Source: Collimonas sp. PA-H2
Lineage (GTDB): Bacteria; Pseudomonadota; Gammaproteobacteria; Burkholderiales; Burkholderiaceae_D
Assembly: GCF_002564105.1 (NCBI RefSeq)
Contig: NZ_PDBX01000002.1
Location: forward strand, 62,001-126,000
DNA: 64,000 nucleotides
Reading direction: 5' to 3'
How positions within the stretch are numbered: position 1 is the first letter of the stretch; every line of letters begins with the position of its first letter. A program made the translations under genes and the position numbers. Under the pieces are notes generated by a model that was not told where the DNA came from, did not search any database, and worked only from the letters and a program-made list of their open reading frames with translations. Below are positions 8,653 through 17,208 of the stretch, in pieces.

Positions 8653-9945
8653 ATGACTGCCCCCGCCGCCACTCCCCCTGACCCCGAATCCGTCCTGCGC
8701 CATCGCCCCTTTACCCTGTTCTGGGGTGCGCGCGTTGCCTCCACCCTCGCCAACCAGATGCAGATCGTCGCAGTCGGCTGGCAGGTTTATCAGCTCACTC
8801 ATAGCGCTTTCGACCTCGGCATGGTCGGCCTGGTGCAATTTCTGCCTGCCCTGGTGCTGGCGTTGGTGGTCGGCCATGTCGCCGACCGCTACGACCGTCG
8901 CAAGATTGCCCGCATCTGCCTGTTCATCGAAGGCCTGGCTGCCGCCGCGCTGGCCATCGGCAGTTACAACGGCTGGCTGACCAAGGAAGTCATCTTTGCG
9001 ATCGTGTTCGTGATCGGCGCCACCCGCGCCTTTGAATCGCCGACCTTGCAGGCGCTGGTGCCGGGACTGGTGCCGCCGCGCCTGCTGCCGCGCGCGATCG
9101 CCTGGTCGGCATCGGCCACGCAAACCGCCGTGATCATCGGCCCAGCGCTGGGCGGCTTTATCTATGTATTGGGGCCAAGCGCGGTGTATGCCAGCAGCAG
9201 CACCCTGTTCCTGGCGGCCAGCCTGCTGGTGGCGCTGATCCGGATTGAAAGCGTATTGCCGCGACGCGAACCCGCGACCATCAAATCCGTGCTGGCGGGA
9301 ATCGCCTTCATCAGGAGCCGGCCGGCAATCCTGGGCGCGATTTCACTGGATTTGTTCGCTGTATTGCTGGGCGGCGCCACCGCACTGCTGCCGATCTATG
9401 CGCACGATATCCTGGCCACCGGCCCGCTCGGCCTCGGCCTGCTGCGCTCGGCGCCGGCGGTCGGCGCTTTGTCGACTGCCATTTTCCTGGCGCGCAAGCC
9501 CTTGAGCAGGAAGGTCGGCCGCAGCATGTTTACCGCTGTCGCCATCTTCGGCCTGGCAACTGCGGTGTTTGCGCTGTCGCGCTCGTTTCCCTTGTCGCTG
9601 GCGGCGTTGGTGGTGCTTGGCGCTTCCGACATGATCAGCGTAGTGGTGCGCTCTTCCTTCGTGCAGCTGGAAACGCCAGACCATATGCGCGGCCGGGTCA
9701 GCGCCGTCAACTCAGTGTTCATCGGCACCTCCAACCAGCTGGGCGAATTCGAATCCGGCGTGACGGCGGCCTGGCTGGGACCGGTGCATGCAGTGGTGCT
9801 GGGAGGCGTTGGCACCATCATTGTGGTGCTGCTGTGGATACGGCTGTTTCCTACCTTGTTCAAGCTCGACCGGCTGGCCGATCCGCATGCGCAGGCATCT
9901 GCCACGTCCGAGCCGCAGTCCGCCGGTACAGCCAAGGCCGGCTAA
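8653..9945 (+). CDS. MFS transporter, EntS/DHA3-like exporter
   Basis: A 430-residue major facilitator with about 12 hydrophobic segments. 'LFWGARVASTLANQMQIVAVGWQVYQLT' at the N-terminus and 'GHVADRYDRRKI' (motif A, residues about 75-86) place it in the DHA3 group, which includes the enterobactin exporter EntS and macrolide exporters. 'METPDHMRGRVSAVNSVFIGTSNQLGEFESG'-type sequence in the second half is typical of the same group. No clear Shine-Dalgarno precedes the ATG. The exported compound is not indicated by the neighbours, so the family name does not imply siderophore export here. Confidence 0.9.
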   Translation: MTAPAATPPDPESVLRHRPFTLFWGARVASTLANQMQIVAVGWQVYQLTHSAFDLGMVGLVQFLPALVLALVVGHVADRYDRRKIARICLFIEGLAAAALAIGSYNGWLTKEVIFAIVFVIGATRAFESPTLQALVPGLVPPRLLPRAIAWSASATQTAVIIGPALGGFIYVLGPSAVYASSSTLFLAASLLVALIRIESVLPRREPATIKSVLAGIAFIRSRPAILGAISLDLFAVLLGGATALLPIYAHDILATGPLGLGLLRSAPAVGALSTAIFLARKPLSRKVGRSMFTAVAIFGLATAVFALSRSFPLSLAALVVLGASDMISVVVRSSFVQLETPDHMRGRVSAVNSVFIGTSNQLGEFESGVTAAWLGPVHAVVLGGVGTIIVVLLWIRLFPTLFKLDRLADPHAQASATSEPQSAGTAKAG

Positions 9946-10134
9946 CGGACCCACAGCCTGGCGGGCCGCGGCCTGCAACGAAACGCGCTTGCGGCTATAC
10001 TCACTATCCTCTTTTTAGAGTATGGCGTGCAACGCGACGACTAGTCCGGCCAGCCACCGGCACAGGCAGGCAAGCTGCCCTGTATTTGTGCAAATCATTC
10101 AATTCTCATTCGGCCCGTAGCAAAGGAAGCATCA

Positions 10135-11184
10135 ATGCAATATCGTGAACTGGGACACAGCAATCTGAAAGTCAGCCTGATAACACTCGGCACCATGACC
10201 TGGGGTGAGCAAAACAGCGAGGCCGAAGCGCATGCACAGATCGAGCTGGCGCTGGCGCACGGCGTCAACTTGATCGACACCGCGGAAATGTACCCGGTGC
10301 CGCCGCGCGCCGAGACCCAGGGCTTGACCGAACGCTATGTCGGCAGCTGGCTGAAAAAATCCGGCAAGCGCGACCAGGTGATGATCGCCACCAAAGCCAC
10401 CGGACCCGCGCGCAAGCCGCACAATCCGCGTCACGTACGCGGCGGCATCAATAATTTCGACCGCAAGGGCCTGACCGAAGCCCTCAATGGCAGCCTGGAG
10501 CGGCTGCAGACGGACTACGTCGATCTGTACCAGCTGCACTGGCCGGACCGCAGCGTCAACTGCTTCGGCACGCTGAACTATAATCACATTGCCGATGAAG
10601 ATACGGTGCCGATCGAAGAAACGCTGACCATCCTGGCCGATTTCATCAAGGCCGGCAAGGTACGCCATATCGGGATATCGAATGAAACGCCGTGGGGCAT
10701 CGCACAGTTCTTGCGGGCTTCGGAAAAATTCGACCTGCCGCGCGTGGTCAGCATCCAGAATCCGTACAGTCTGCTGAACCGTACTTTCGAGATCGGCCAT
10801 TCGGAGTTTTCTTACCGCGAACAAGTCGGCCTGCTGGCCTATTCGCCGCTCGCCTTCGGCGTGTTGTCGGGGAAATACCTGGACGGCGCGCGCCCTGCCG
10901 GCGGCCGCCTGACTTTGTTCGAACGCTTCAGCCGCTACACCAATCCGCAAGTCAACCGGGTCATTGGCGACTATGTAGCGCTGGCGAAAAAGCACAATCT
11001 GGATCCGGCGCAAATGGCGCTGGCCTTCGTCAACAGCCGCGGCTTCCTGACCAGCAACATCATCGGCGCCACCACGCTGGAGCAGCTGCAAAGCAACCTG
11101 GACAGCGTCAACCTGACGCTGGATGAAGAGATCTTGCGCGAGATCGAGGCGATTCATTCGCGTCAGCCTAATCCCGCTCCCTAA
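10135..11184 (+). CDS. tas: NADP(H)-dependent aldo/keto reductase, Tas family
   Basis: A 349-residue aldo/keto reductase with the (beta/alpha)8 barrel. 'NLIDTAEMYPVPPRAETQGLTE' carries the catalytic Asp and Tyr, and 'YVDLYQLHWPDRSVNCFG' carries the active-site His, as in E. coli Tas. The C-terminal 'GATTLEQLQSNLDSV' is the usual cofactor-phosphate-binding segment. AAAGGAAG stands 5 nt upstream of the ATG. The substrate is unknown; family members reduce aldehydes and ketones and E. coli Tas complements tyrosine auxotrophy. It is probably monocistronic. Confidence 0.93.
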   Translation: MQYRELGHSNLKVSLITLGTMTWGEQNSEAEAHAQIELALAHGVNLIDTAEMYPVPPRAETQGLTERYVGSWLKKSGKRDQVMIATKATGPARKPHNPRHVRGGINNFDRKGLTEALNGSLERLQTDYVDLYQLHWPDRSVNCFGTLNYNHIADEDTVPIEETLTILADFIKAGKVRHIGISNETPWGIAQFLRASEKFDLPRVVSIQNPYSLLNRTFEIGHSEFSYREQVGLLAYSPLAFGVLSGKYLDGARPAGGRLTLFERFSRYTNPQVNRVIGDYVALAKKHNLDPAQMALAFVNSRGFLTSNIIGATTLEQLQSNLDSVNLTLDEEILREIEAIHSRQPNPAP

Positions 11185-11245
11185 GCCTGCAAGCCGGGTT
11201 GGCCAACACTAAATCAAGTCAAATCAAGCCAACCCCGGCAAGCTA

Positions 11246-12265
11246 TCAATCTTCCGGACTGACGTCCGACCACACCGGCCCAGGGGCGCCAGCCACGATC
11301 TCTACCGGCCGGCTGGCGTAGCGCCTGGCCAGCACCGCGCACACCATCAGTTGAATCTGGTGAAACAGCATCAGCGGCAAAACGATCATGCCCACGGTAT
11401 GTCCGGCAAACAGGACTTTCGCCATTGGCACGCCGCTCGCCAGGCTTTTCTTCGATCCGCAAAAGACGATGGTGATCTCGTCTTCCTTGTTGAAACCCAT
11501 GCGCCTGCTGGCGAAGGTGGCGATGCTCAGCATCACGAACAGCAGCAGCGACACCACTACCATCAAGCCCAACAGAGAAACCGGCGGCAACTGCTGCCAC
11601 AAGCCCTGCACCACCGCTTCGCTGAAGGCTGTATACACCACCAGAAGGATCGAACCCTGGTCGACGATCTTCAAGATGATCTTGTGCTTTTCGATCCAGC
11701 CGCTGATCCAGCGCCGCGCAATCTGGCCGGCGACGAACGGCACCAGCAGCTGCAGCACGATGTTCATGATGGAATCGAAGGAGCCCTTGCCCTGGCCGTG
11801 CACCACCACCACCAGCCCGACCAGCACCGGCGTCAGGAAAATCCCCAGCAGATTCGAGGCGGAGGCGCTGCAGACTGCCGCCGGCACGTTGCCGCGCGCG
11901 ACCGAGGTAAAGGCGATTGAGGATTGCACGGTGGACGGCAAGGTGCATAAAAACAGGATGCCCAGGTACAAGTCGGGCGTGACCAGCGGCAGCAAGGCCG
12001 GCTTCAGCACCAGCCCGAGCAGCGGGAACAAAACGAAAGTGGCAAGCAGCACCGTCAGGTGCAAGCGCCAGTGCAGCGCGCCCTGCACTACCGCTTCGCG
12101 CGACAGCTTGGCGCCATGCAGGAAAAACAGCAGGCCGATGGCGAGTGTCGTGATCAGATTGAAAGACAGCGCGACCTGGCCTCTGGCGGGAAGAAGACTG
12201 GCGATAAGAACGGTAGTAACCAGCAACAACGTGAAGTTGTCGGGCAAGAAACGGGGGCGAGCCAT
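11246..12265 (-). CDS. Bile acid:sodium symporter-like membrane protein (YfeH/SBF-like)
   Basis: A 339-residue protein with about 10 membrane segments of the SBF-like family (YfeH/RCH1-type). Characteristic stretches are 'LLFFLHGAKLSREAVVQGALHWRLH', 'CTLPSTVQSSIAFTSVARGNVPAAVCSASASNLLG' (the internal crossover region) and 'CGSKKSLASGVPMAKVLF'. YfeH's own substrate is not established; eukaryotic RCH1 relatives affect calcium homeostasis. It is convergent with the aldo/keto reductase gene, and an imperfect GC-rich inverted repeat lies between them (about 11193-11234). No transport partner is encoded next to it. Confidence 0.9.
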   Translation of the reverse strand: MARPRFLPDNFTLLLVTTVLIASLLPARGQVALSFNLITTLAIGLLFFLHGAKLSREAVVQGALHWRLHLTVLLATFVLFPLLGLVLKPALLPLVTPDLYLGILFLCTLPSTVQSSIAFTSVARGNVPAAVCSASASNLLGIFLTPVLVGLVVVVHGQGKGSFDSIMNIVLQLLVPFVAGQIARRWISGWIEKHKIILKIVDQGSILLVVYTAFSEAVVQGLWQQLPPVSLLGLMVVVSLLLFVMLSIATFASRRMGFNKEDEITIVFCGSKKSLASGVPMAKVLFAGHTVGMIVLPLMLFHQIQLMVCAVLARRYASRPVEIVAGAPGPVWSDVSPED

Positions 12266-12444
12266 GATCAGGAAGGTCAGCTAGAGTTTAAAAAAGCCAT
12301 CCCGCCATCGCTGCTTTCTATGGATAGAAGGCAAGGCAACGCAGTAAACATAGACGGGATAACAACCTCATTTTACGCATTAACCGCGGCAAACAGCGGG
12401 GGATTTTGGTTTTAAGCGCACAACAATGAGGAAGCGATGGGTAT

Positions 12445-13851
12445 TTACCACAGCCAGAACATCAGCAACCAGGCGAAATTGACCAGCGCCAGGCCGGCAA
12501 TCACCGGCGCCATGCTCGCCAGCCGCCGCCCAAAGGACGGCGTATAGCGGCCGGTGACACGCCACGCCAGCCATACGCTCCACAAGGTGGTGGCGACCAG
12601 CAGGATCGCGCGCAAGTCATTGGCCCAGAATACCGGCAGATGTTCGCCGCGCAGCAGGCTGATGGTGGTGGCCGACAAGCCGACGAAGACGCCGCAGCCG
12701 GCCAGCGGAATGGTGGACTGCACCAGATGGTTGAAACGTTTGTGGTCCCAGCTGCCGAGCACGCGGCTGCTCAGCGCAAACAGCAGGCTCAGCGCGCTGC
12801 CGAGCACCAGACCGGTGGTCAGGATATAAGCAATCACCAGACCGCCGTCGAGCCAGCTGAAAACATCGTTCTGCGCCGGATAATTGGTAAACACCCACCA
12901 CGGCGCATGCGTATCGAAAGGCCACATGATGTCGCGGTCGATCAGCCAGGTGGCGATGATCTGCTTAATCTGCACAAACCAGGGACTGGCCGACCAGTGG
13001 AAAGCGCCGATGGCGATCCCCATCAGGCCGTACAGCGCCAGGGCGCTTTCCCACAGGCTGTTTTGCTGCTCGCCATGGCGCACGATTTCCTCGGTCGGCG
13101 CGCGCCAGGTCAGTTCGATGGCGTCGCGGTGTCCGCTGCAGCGGCCGCACATATGGCAGTCGGCGGCCCCCTTCATGGCCCGCAAAGGCAGCAGCGGCGC
13201 ACAGTTGACCGGAATCACGGTGCGTCCCTGCGTATGGCTGTGGGTGCCATAGGAAGCGCGCCAGGCGGTTTCGTCGACCTTGTAGTGGAACGGCGCCAGC
13301 TTGGCCAGCAAGCCGAACACGCCGTTCACCGGGCACAGATACTTGCACCAGACGCGCTTGTCGCGGCCATACAGATAGCCGACTATAATGGCGCCGACGG
13401 TAGAACCACCCAGCACCAGCAGTACAGCCTTGGGGTATTGATAGACGCTGACCATCTGGCCGTAAACCGTGGTCAGGGCAAAGGCCACGAACGGCCAGCC
13501 GCCCCAGCGCATCCAGTGTGGAATCGCCTTGCCAAGGCCGTGGCGGCTGGCGAATTCGGTCAACGCCCCTTCCGGACACAGCACGCCGCACCAGACCCGT
13601 CCCATCAGCACCATGCTGATCAGCACGAACGGCCACCAGATGCCCCAGAAGGCAAACTGCGCGATCAGGGTCAGATTCGACCAGAGGTGCGCAGTCTCGT
13701 CGGGCAGCGGCAAAAAGATCGGCACCAGGATCAGGAAGCCGTAGACCAGCACAATCCCCCACTGCACCCAGCGAATCAGCTTCGCATGGTCCCGCATCCA
13801 GTCAGCCGTGCGGGAAAGTCGTGTCGTCTGGGGAATTGCACAAGTAGTCAT
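12445..13851 (-). CDS. ftrD: Polyferredoxin-like membrane protein FtrD
   Basis: A 468-residue multi-spanning membrane protein with three cysteine motifs: 'VWCGVLCPEG', 'VWCKYLCPVNG' and 'DCHMCGRCSG'. The first two are the NapH/RdxA-type CxxxCP pairs in loops between membrane segments; the third resembles half of a 4Fe-4S ferredoxin site. In Bordetella and Brucella FtrABCD the equivalent protein is thought to carry electrons connected with oxidation/reduction of iron at the permease. It follows ftrC with a 4-nt gap and is last in the operon. The assignment rests on gene order plus the motifs. Confidence 0.88.
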   Translation of the reverse strand: MTTCAIPQTTRLSRTADWMRDHAKLIRWVQWGIVLVYGFLILVPIFLPLPDETAHLWSNLTLIAQFAFWGIWWPFVLISMVLMGRVWCGVLCPEGALTEFASRHGLGKAIPHWMRWGGWPFVAFALTTVYGQMVSVYQYPKAVLLVLGGSTVGAIIVGYLYGRDKRVWCKYLCPVNGVFGLLAKLAPFHYKVDETAWRASYGTHSHTQGRTVIPVNCAPLLPLRAMKGAADCHMCGRCSGHRDAIELTWRAPTEEIVRHGEQQNSLWESALALYGLMGIAIGAFHWSASPWFVQIKQIIATWLIDRDIMWPFDTHAPWWVFTNYPAQNDVFSWLDGGLVIAYILTTGLVLGSALSLLFALSSRVLGSWDHKRFNHLVQSTIPLAGCGVFVGLSATTISLLRGEHLPVFWANDLRAILLVATTLWSVWLAWRVTGRYTPSFGRRLASMAPVIAGLALVNFAWLLMFWLW

Positions 13852-13855
13852 CAGA

Positions 13856-14686
13856 TCATTTCACCGGGGTTGCTTTAGGCCGGGCGCGTTTCAGGAACAG
13901 CAGGACACCGATCCAGTAAGCCGCATACACCAGCAAGCTCATCAGCGCAGGCTGTGCGCGATAGCCGGTCAGCGTGGATACCAGGTTGCCAAAGGTAGTC
14001 GTATCGTCGAGCAGGCGGGAGCTGTCCCAGACCGGATCGATCAGCGTCGGGATGATATCCAGCGACATCAGACGCTCGATACCGGTCAGCAGCAAACCTG
14101 CGGCCAGGAACAATAATATGATTTCGGTGACTTGAAAGAAGCGGCGCCAGGAGAAAATTCTGCCGCCGAGCTGCAGCAGATAGAAAGTCAGGAAGGCCAG
14201 CGCAAAGCCCAGCACTGCCGCCAAGATCATGACTCCGGCGGTTTCGCCTTGCTGCGCCAGGCCGAGACCGTACAGAAAAATCACGGTTTCGCTGCCCTCG
14301 CGCGCAATCGCCAATGCCGCCAGGGCGAACACGCCCCACCAGCTGGCCTTTTGCATATTCTCGCTGAGCGAGGTTTCCATGTCGCGCTTGAGCGTGCGGC
14401 CGTGCTTGCGCATCCAGAACACCATCTGCACGATCAGGAAGGCCGCCAGGATCACCATCACGATCTGGAAGTAATCCTGGGCATCTCCCGACAGCAGCTC
14501 GCTGAAACCCAGCAGTGCCGCACCGAGGCCAATCGCGCCCAGGACGCCGACGCCGACGCCGCCCCACAGATAAGGCAGGCCGCGGCGCGCCGCCGCGCCG
14601 CCGTTCTTCAGCCACGCATGCAAAATACCCACTACCAGCAAAGCCTCGACGCTTTCGCGCCAGACGATGAATAAAACCTGGCCCAT
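13856..14686 (-). CDS. ftrC: FTR1-family iron permease FtrC
   Basis: A 276-residue inner-membrane iron permease of the FTR1/EfeU family. Both REXXE iron-binding motifs are intact: RESVE near residue 10 and REGSE in the middle of the protein, each within a hydrophobic segment. The start at 14686 gives the usual FTR1 N-terminus (MGQVLFIVWRESVEALL) with GGAG 8 nt upstream; a longer reading to 14731 would use a start inside a hairpin. It imports iron after oxidation by partner proteins. It is the third gene of ftrABCD, separated from ftrB by 91 bp that form two hairpins. Confidence 0.95.
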   Translation of the reverse strand: MGQVLFIVWRESVEALLVVGILHAWLKNGGAAARRGLPYLWGGVGVGVLGAIGLGAALLGFSELLSGDAQDYFQIVMVILAAFLIVQMVFWMRKHGRTLKRDMETSLSENMQKASWWGVFALAALAIAREGSETVIFLYGLGLAQQGETAGVMILAAVLGFALAFLTFYLLQLGGRIFSWRRFFQVTEIILLFLAAGLLLTGIERLMSLDIIPTLIDPVWDSSRLLDDTTTFGNLVSTLTGYRAQPALMSLLVYAAYWIGVLLFLKRARPKATPVK

Positions 14687-14704
14687 TCCCAATCTCCAGT
14701 CAGT

Positions 14705-14732
14705 CGTGGCTGCGCCGTTCGACGCAGCCACG
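14705..14732. repeat. Hairpin in ftrB-ftrC gap (proximal)
   Basis: Perfect inverted repeat CGTGGCTGCG/CGCAGCCACG with an 8-base loop, 18 bp upstream of the ftrC start. It has no T-run on the minus strand, so it is more likely an RNA-stability or translation element than a terminator. Confidence 0.7.
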
Positions 14733-14757
14733 CAAATATCTACAATCCGAATAACGA

Positions 14758-14777
14758 AGCCTCTATATATAGAGGCT
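14758..14777. repeat. 20-bp perfect palindrome after ftrB
   Basis: AGCCTCTATATATAGAGGCT lies immediately after the ftrB stop codon. It could be a protein-binding palindrome in DNA or an RNA hairpin at the 3' end of ftrB; no long T-run follows in the direction of transcription. Confidence 0.75.
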
Positions 14778-15113
14778 CTATTTAGCGACGATCACACCCT
14801 GCGCGGTGGCATGGAAATCGTCGAAGAACTTGTACTCGCCCGGCGACAGCGGCGCAATCACCACGAAAGACTCCGCGCCAGGCGCCAATACTTTTTCCTT
14901 GCGCAGCTGGACGCTTTCAAATTCCGCCGCCGACTTGCCGAGATTATGGATTTCGATTTTGATTTTTTTACCGGCCGGCACTTCGATCCGCGCCGGATTC
15001 AATACGCCATCCTTCATTTCCAGCTTGAAGGTCGGCAAATCGGCGGCCAACGAAACCGCCGCCGCAAAGAATAAGCCGATACCCAGCAAGCCGCGCACTT
15101 TGGCAGACACCAT
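14778..15113 (-). CDS. ftrB: Periplasmic cupredoxin-like protein FtrB
   Basis: A small secreted protein of about 111 residues with a cupredoxin-1 fold. A signal peptide (residues about 1-23, ending SLAA) precedes 'DLPTFKLEMKDGVLNPARIEVPAGKKIKIEIHNLGKS', the usual start of EfeO/FtrB cupredoxin domains; 'PGEYKFFDDFHA' is near the C-terminus. The start at 15113 has GGAGAG at 7 nt spacing; the ATGs at 15119 and 15140 are poorly placed or lack such a site. FtrB is believed to act with the P19 protein in oxidising or handing over ferrous iron to the permease. It lies between the P19 gene and ftrC. Confidence 0.9.
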   Translation of the reverse strand: MVSAKVRGLLGIGLFFAAAVSLAADLPTFKLEMKDGVLNPARIEVPAGKKIKIEIHNLGKSAAEFESVQLRKEKVLAPGAESFVVIAPLSPGEYKFFDDFHATAQGVIVAK

Positions 15114-15146
15114 GCTCATGCTCTCCGATCGAAAATTCATGAGAGA

Positions 15147-15689
15147 TTAATATCCGCCTTTTTTGCCGACGCCGGCGAAGGTGAATTCGTTGACCACTTC
15201 AAACGGCTTGAACCAGGCGCCGACACCGGTTTCCTTATCCACGTGACGGCCGAAATGCGCGCCGACATTGGCCGACGGCGGCGAGATGATCATCTTCAAG
15301 GTGTACTTGCCCGGCCCCGCCAGCTTGACGTTGTCGCCGTAATGGGGACCATCGCTGGCCACCATCGGCATCATGTCGCCCTTGATCACCTGGTTCGAAC
15401 CGGCTTTGGTGAATACGTAAGAGATGACCAGGTTCGGCATCCAATCGCCCTCGGCAAAGCCGTTGGGATTGTTTTTGACGGCCCGGATATCCGCCTCGAC
15501 ATGGATGTCCGACAGCTCCGCCTTGCGCATCATGCCTTCCGGTTCCATCTTGATCGGCTGCAGGTAAACAGCGGCAATCTCCAGGCCGTTCATGATCTGC
15601 TGCTTGCCGATCGGGTACTCAGCCGCTGTCGCGGCGCCGGCAATACCAAGAGATAACAATACAGCTGCCGCAATTACTTTTACCTTCAT
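15147..15689 (-). CDS. ftrA: P19-type periplasmic iron/copper-binding protein FtrA
   Basis: A 180-residue secreted protein of the P19/Tpd family, which binds copper and iron in the periplasm. A signal peptide (about residues 1-22) leads into 'AEYPIGKQQIMNGLEIAAVYLQPIKMEPEGMM'; the Met, Glu and His residues in this segment and in 'HVEADIRAV', 'SDGPHYGDN' and 'AHFGRHVDKETG' match the family's metal ligands. The start at 15689 has AAGAAGG 8 nt upstream; the longer frame to 16016 runs through the promoter and the tRNA. First gene of ftrABCD, with a Fur-box-like sequence about 30 bp upstream. Confidence 0.93.
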   Translation of the reverse strand: MKVKVIAAAVLLSLGIAGAATAAEYPIGKQQIMNGLEIAAVYLQPIKMEPEGMMRKAELSDIHVEADIRAVKNNPNGFAEGDWMPNLVISYVFTKAGSNQVIKGDMMPMVASDGPHYGDNVKLAGPGKYTLKMIISPPSANVGAHFGRHVDKETGVGAWFKPFEVVNEFTFAGVGKKGGY

Positions 15690-15719
15690 GTGATCAACCT
15701 TCTTTCGCAAACAACAAAT

Positions 15720-15738
15720 GATAATGATTATTGTTTGA
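15720..15738 (-). promoter_or_regulatory. Probable Fur box upstream of ftrABCD
   Basis: GATAATGATTATTGTTTGA, read on the minus strand, matches 14 of the 19 positions of the Fur consensus, including an unbroken run of 12 (ATAATCATTATC). It lies 31 bp before the ftrA start codon, where bound Fur-Fe would block transcription. It fits an iron-uptake operon induced when iron is scarce. Confidence 0.82.
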
Positions 15739-15934
15739 TTATAGCACCGGGCGAATTTCCTCATTGCCCGGGCATCCCAGGCAAGCTTCAGCAAAAAAAT
15801 AGCAATTAATTGCAGAAAAGGCTTCCCATTCTGCAATTGTTCAGGCATAGTAACGGACTTGGTTGAGGGCAAGCAGAAAAAGAAGTTTAGCTCTGCAAGC
15901 GAAGCGAAATATGAAGTTTTTAAATATTTCCCTC

Positions 15935-15963
15935 TTCCAAAATAAACAAAGATCGTATATAAT
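15935..15963 (+). promoter_or_regulatory. Probable promoter of tRNA-Arg
   Basis: A perfect -10 box TATAAT (15958-15963) lies 10 nt before the mature tRNA, with a weak -35-like TTCCAA 17 bp further upstream. The surrounding sequence is strongly AT-rich. Confidence 0.6.
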
Positions 15964-15973
15964 TTTGTTTTTC

Positions 15974-16050
15974 GCGGCTGTAGCTCAGCTGGATAGAGTA
16001 CTTGGCTACGAACCAAGGGGTCGTGGGTTCGATTCCTGCCAGCCGCACCA
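15974..16050 (+). tRNA. tRNA-Arg (anticodon ACG)
   Basis: A 77-nt cloverleaf with encoded CCA. The acceptor stem GCGGCTG/CAGCCGC is perfect; the D-arm is 'GTAGCTCAGCTGGATAGAGTAC', the anticodon arm CTTGGCTACGAACCAAG presents ACG, and the T-arm is 'GTGGGTTCGATTCCTGC' with the invariant GGTTCGA. ACG is read as ICG after A34 deamination and serves CGU/CGC/CGA codons. Confidence 0.97.
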
Positions 16051-16057
16051 GTAATTC

Positions 16058-16091
16058 AAGGGGTTGCAAGAGAAATCTTGCAACCCCTTTC
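16058..16091 (+). terminator. Terminator of tRNA-Arg
   Basis: A 13-bp perfect stem AAGGGGTTGCAAG/CTTGCAACCCCTT with a six-base loop, followed by a short T-run, starting 8 nt after the tRNA CCA. Confidence 0.88.
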
Positions 16092-16452
16092 TGGTTTACA
16101 TCACCCAATTTCTTACAATTTGCAGCCGGCGTTATTATTAGCCGATGGCATCCGTTGACCAGATAATCTGCTGATACATGCGACGGCGCCTCACATTGAA
16201 TCGCATCGATTTGCTCAGGTATGCGCTCAAATTATTTCCGAGAAAACCTCGCTGGAAGTTAATATCGCTTGCCGACATACGCGAGAAAACAGCCGCTCTG
16301 ATTGCGTATCAAGCTGCTCCTTTTTCTGCTGGTCCGCATAGAGCATCTGCTGTGCCGCATGCTTAGGAAAATGCGGCACATCATTCAATTCAGCGACGAA
16401 TGCGGCACGCGTCTTAACGGCCAGCGAAATCTGGCTTTTGAATGAATCAGCC
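16092..16452. other. Gene-free, AT-richer stretch
   Basis: No supported gene. A 97-codon minus-strand frame (16227-16520) overlaps the end of the next gene by 68 nt, is charged and low in complexity, and has no recognisable motif. Base composition is clearly more AT-rich than the flanking housekeeping genes. Confidence 0.45.
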
Positions 16453-17208
16453 TCATCGCTCCTCTTTCTGATTATCAGTTGCAGTTCGAACGTAGGTGCC
16501 TTTGACGATTCCACCTTCATCTTCTACGATTAATTGATTAGGCTTATTCGAATCAACGCTTACTGCAGCCGTTTTGAATGCCTGAGATAATTTACCCAGC
16601 TCCAATATTGCCACAACGATTTTTGTTTTCTTGCCGTCCACTTTGAACCACTTGCGTTCAAGCTCTATTGTGGGAAAAGCCAAACCTATTTCAGTAACTT
16701 CAACACCCTTCCAGTCCGGCGTTTGCCTATCGGCTAAGAAGACCTGGCCTGAACTACCAGTTTTCGCGCTCCGAATTTTCCCATTCGAGAATTTAAAATC
16801 GACCTCGACATCTTTCCATCGCATTCCGATTTTCGGAGTACCTGCTACAAGCCCCATCAGGACAGGTTCCTGAGCACCTTTCGTAAAATCAGAATCAAGC
16901 TGATCAATTTGCTGAATTTCGCTAAAGTATGGCGGTGACTGATCTGCATTCAAATAGACTTGATTCCCTGTCACAGACCAAGCCCCATCCGCCTGTGCGT
17001 CCGTGCCGCCATACATAGCAGCATATTTAAAGTGATGATCGACTTGCAGAATAATGTCTGCTGCGGCCTCACGTGCACCTTTCAGAGAGTAATGCCCTAC
17101 TAGCGACGAACCGACATTCATATCAGTTGCTTGCCCCAATACGGGCATGAACTGTGCGAATAGGGCAACAGCGAAAGTACAAGGTTTAAATAATCTGGAG
17201 AAATTCAT
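16453..17208 (-). CDS. Secreted hypothetical protein
   Basis: About 251 residues beginning with a probable signal peptide (MNFSRLFKPCTFAVALFAQFMPVLGQA). The mature part contains 'GSSLVGHYSLKGAREAAADIILQVDHHFKYAAMYGGTDAQADGAWSVTGNQVYLN', which resembles beta-rich proteins that describe a response curve ('G-x-Y') rather than an enzyme; no catalytic motif is visible. I place the start at 17208, where the signal sequence begins. The frame stays open a further 69 nt upstream (to 17277) because it runs into the 3' part of the gene remnant described next. Function unknown. Codon use and AT content differ from the flanking core genes. Confidence 0.6.
   Translation of the reverse strand: MNFSRLFKPCTFAVALFAQFMPVLGQATDMNVGSSLVGHYSLKGAREAAADIILQVDHHFKYAAMYGGTDAQADGAWSVTGNQVYLNADQSPPYFSEIQQIDQLDSDFTKGAQEPVLMGLVAGTPKIGMRWKDVEVDFKFSNGKIRSAKTGSSGQVFLADRQTPDWKGVEVTEIGLAFPTIELERKWFKVDGKKTKIVVAILELGKLSQAFKTAAVSVDSNKPNQLIVEDEGGIVKGTYVRTATDNQKEER

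Noticed and set aside
7078-9123. Long minus-strand open frame of 681 codons across the peptide-binding-protein gene
   Set aside because: Antisense shadow of a high-GC gene; His/Gln/Arg-rich, no domain, and the plus-strand protein is certain.
15974-16050. tRNA-Arg as an att site for a prophage or island
   Set aside because: I found no integrase and no second copy of its 3' end in the window, so no attachment site is called.
16227-16520. 97-codon minus-strand frame
   Set aside because: Overlaps the end of the secreted protein gene, lacks a ribosome site and resembles no family.
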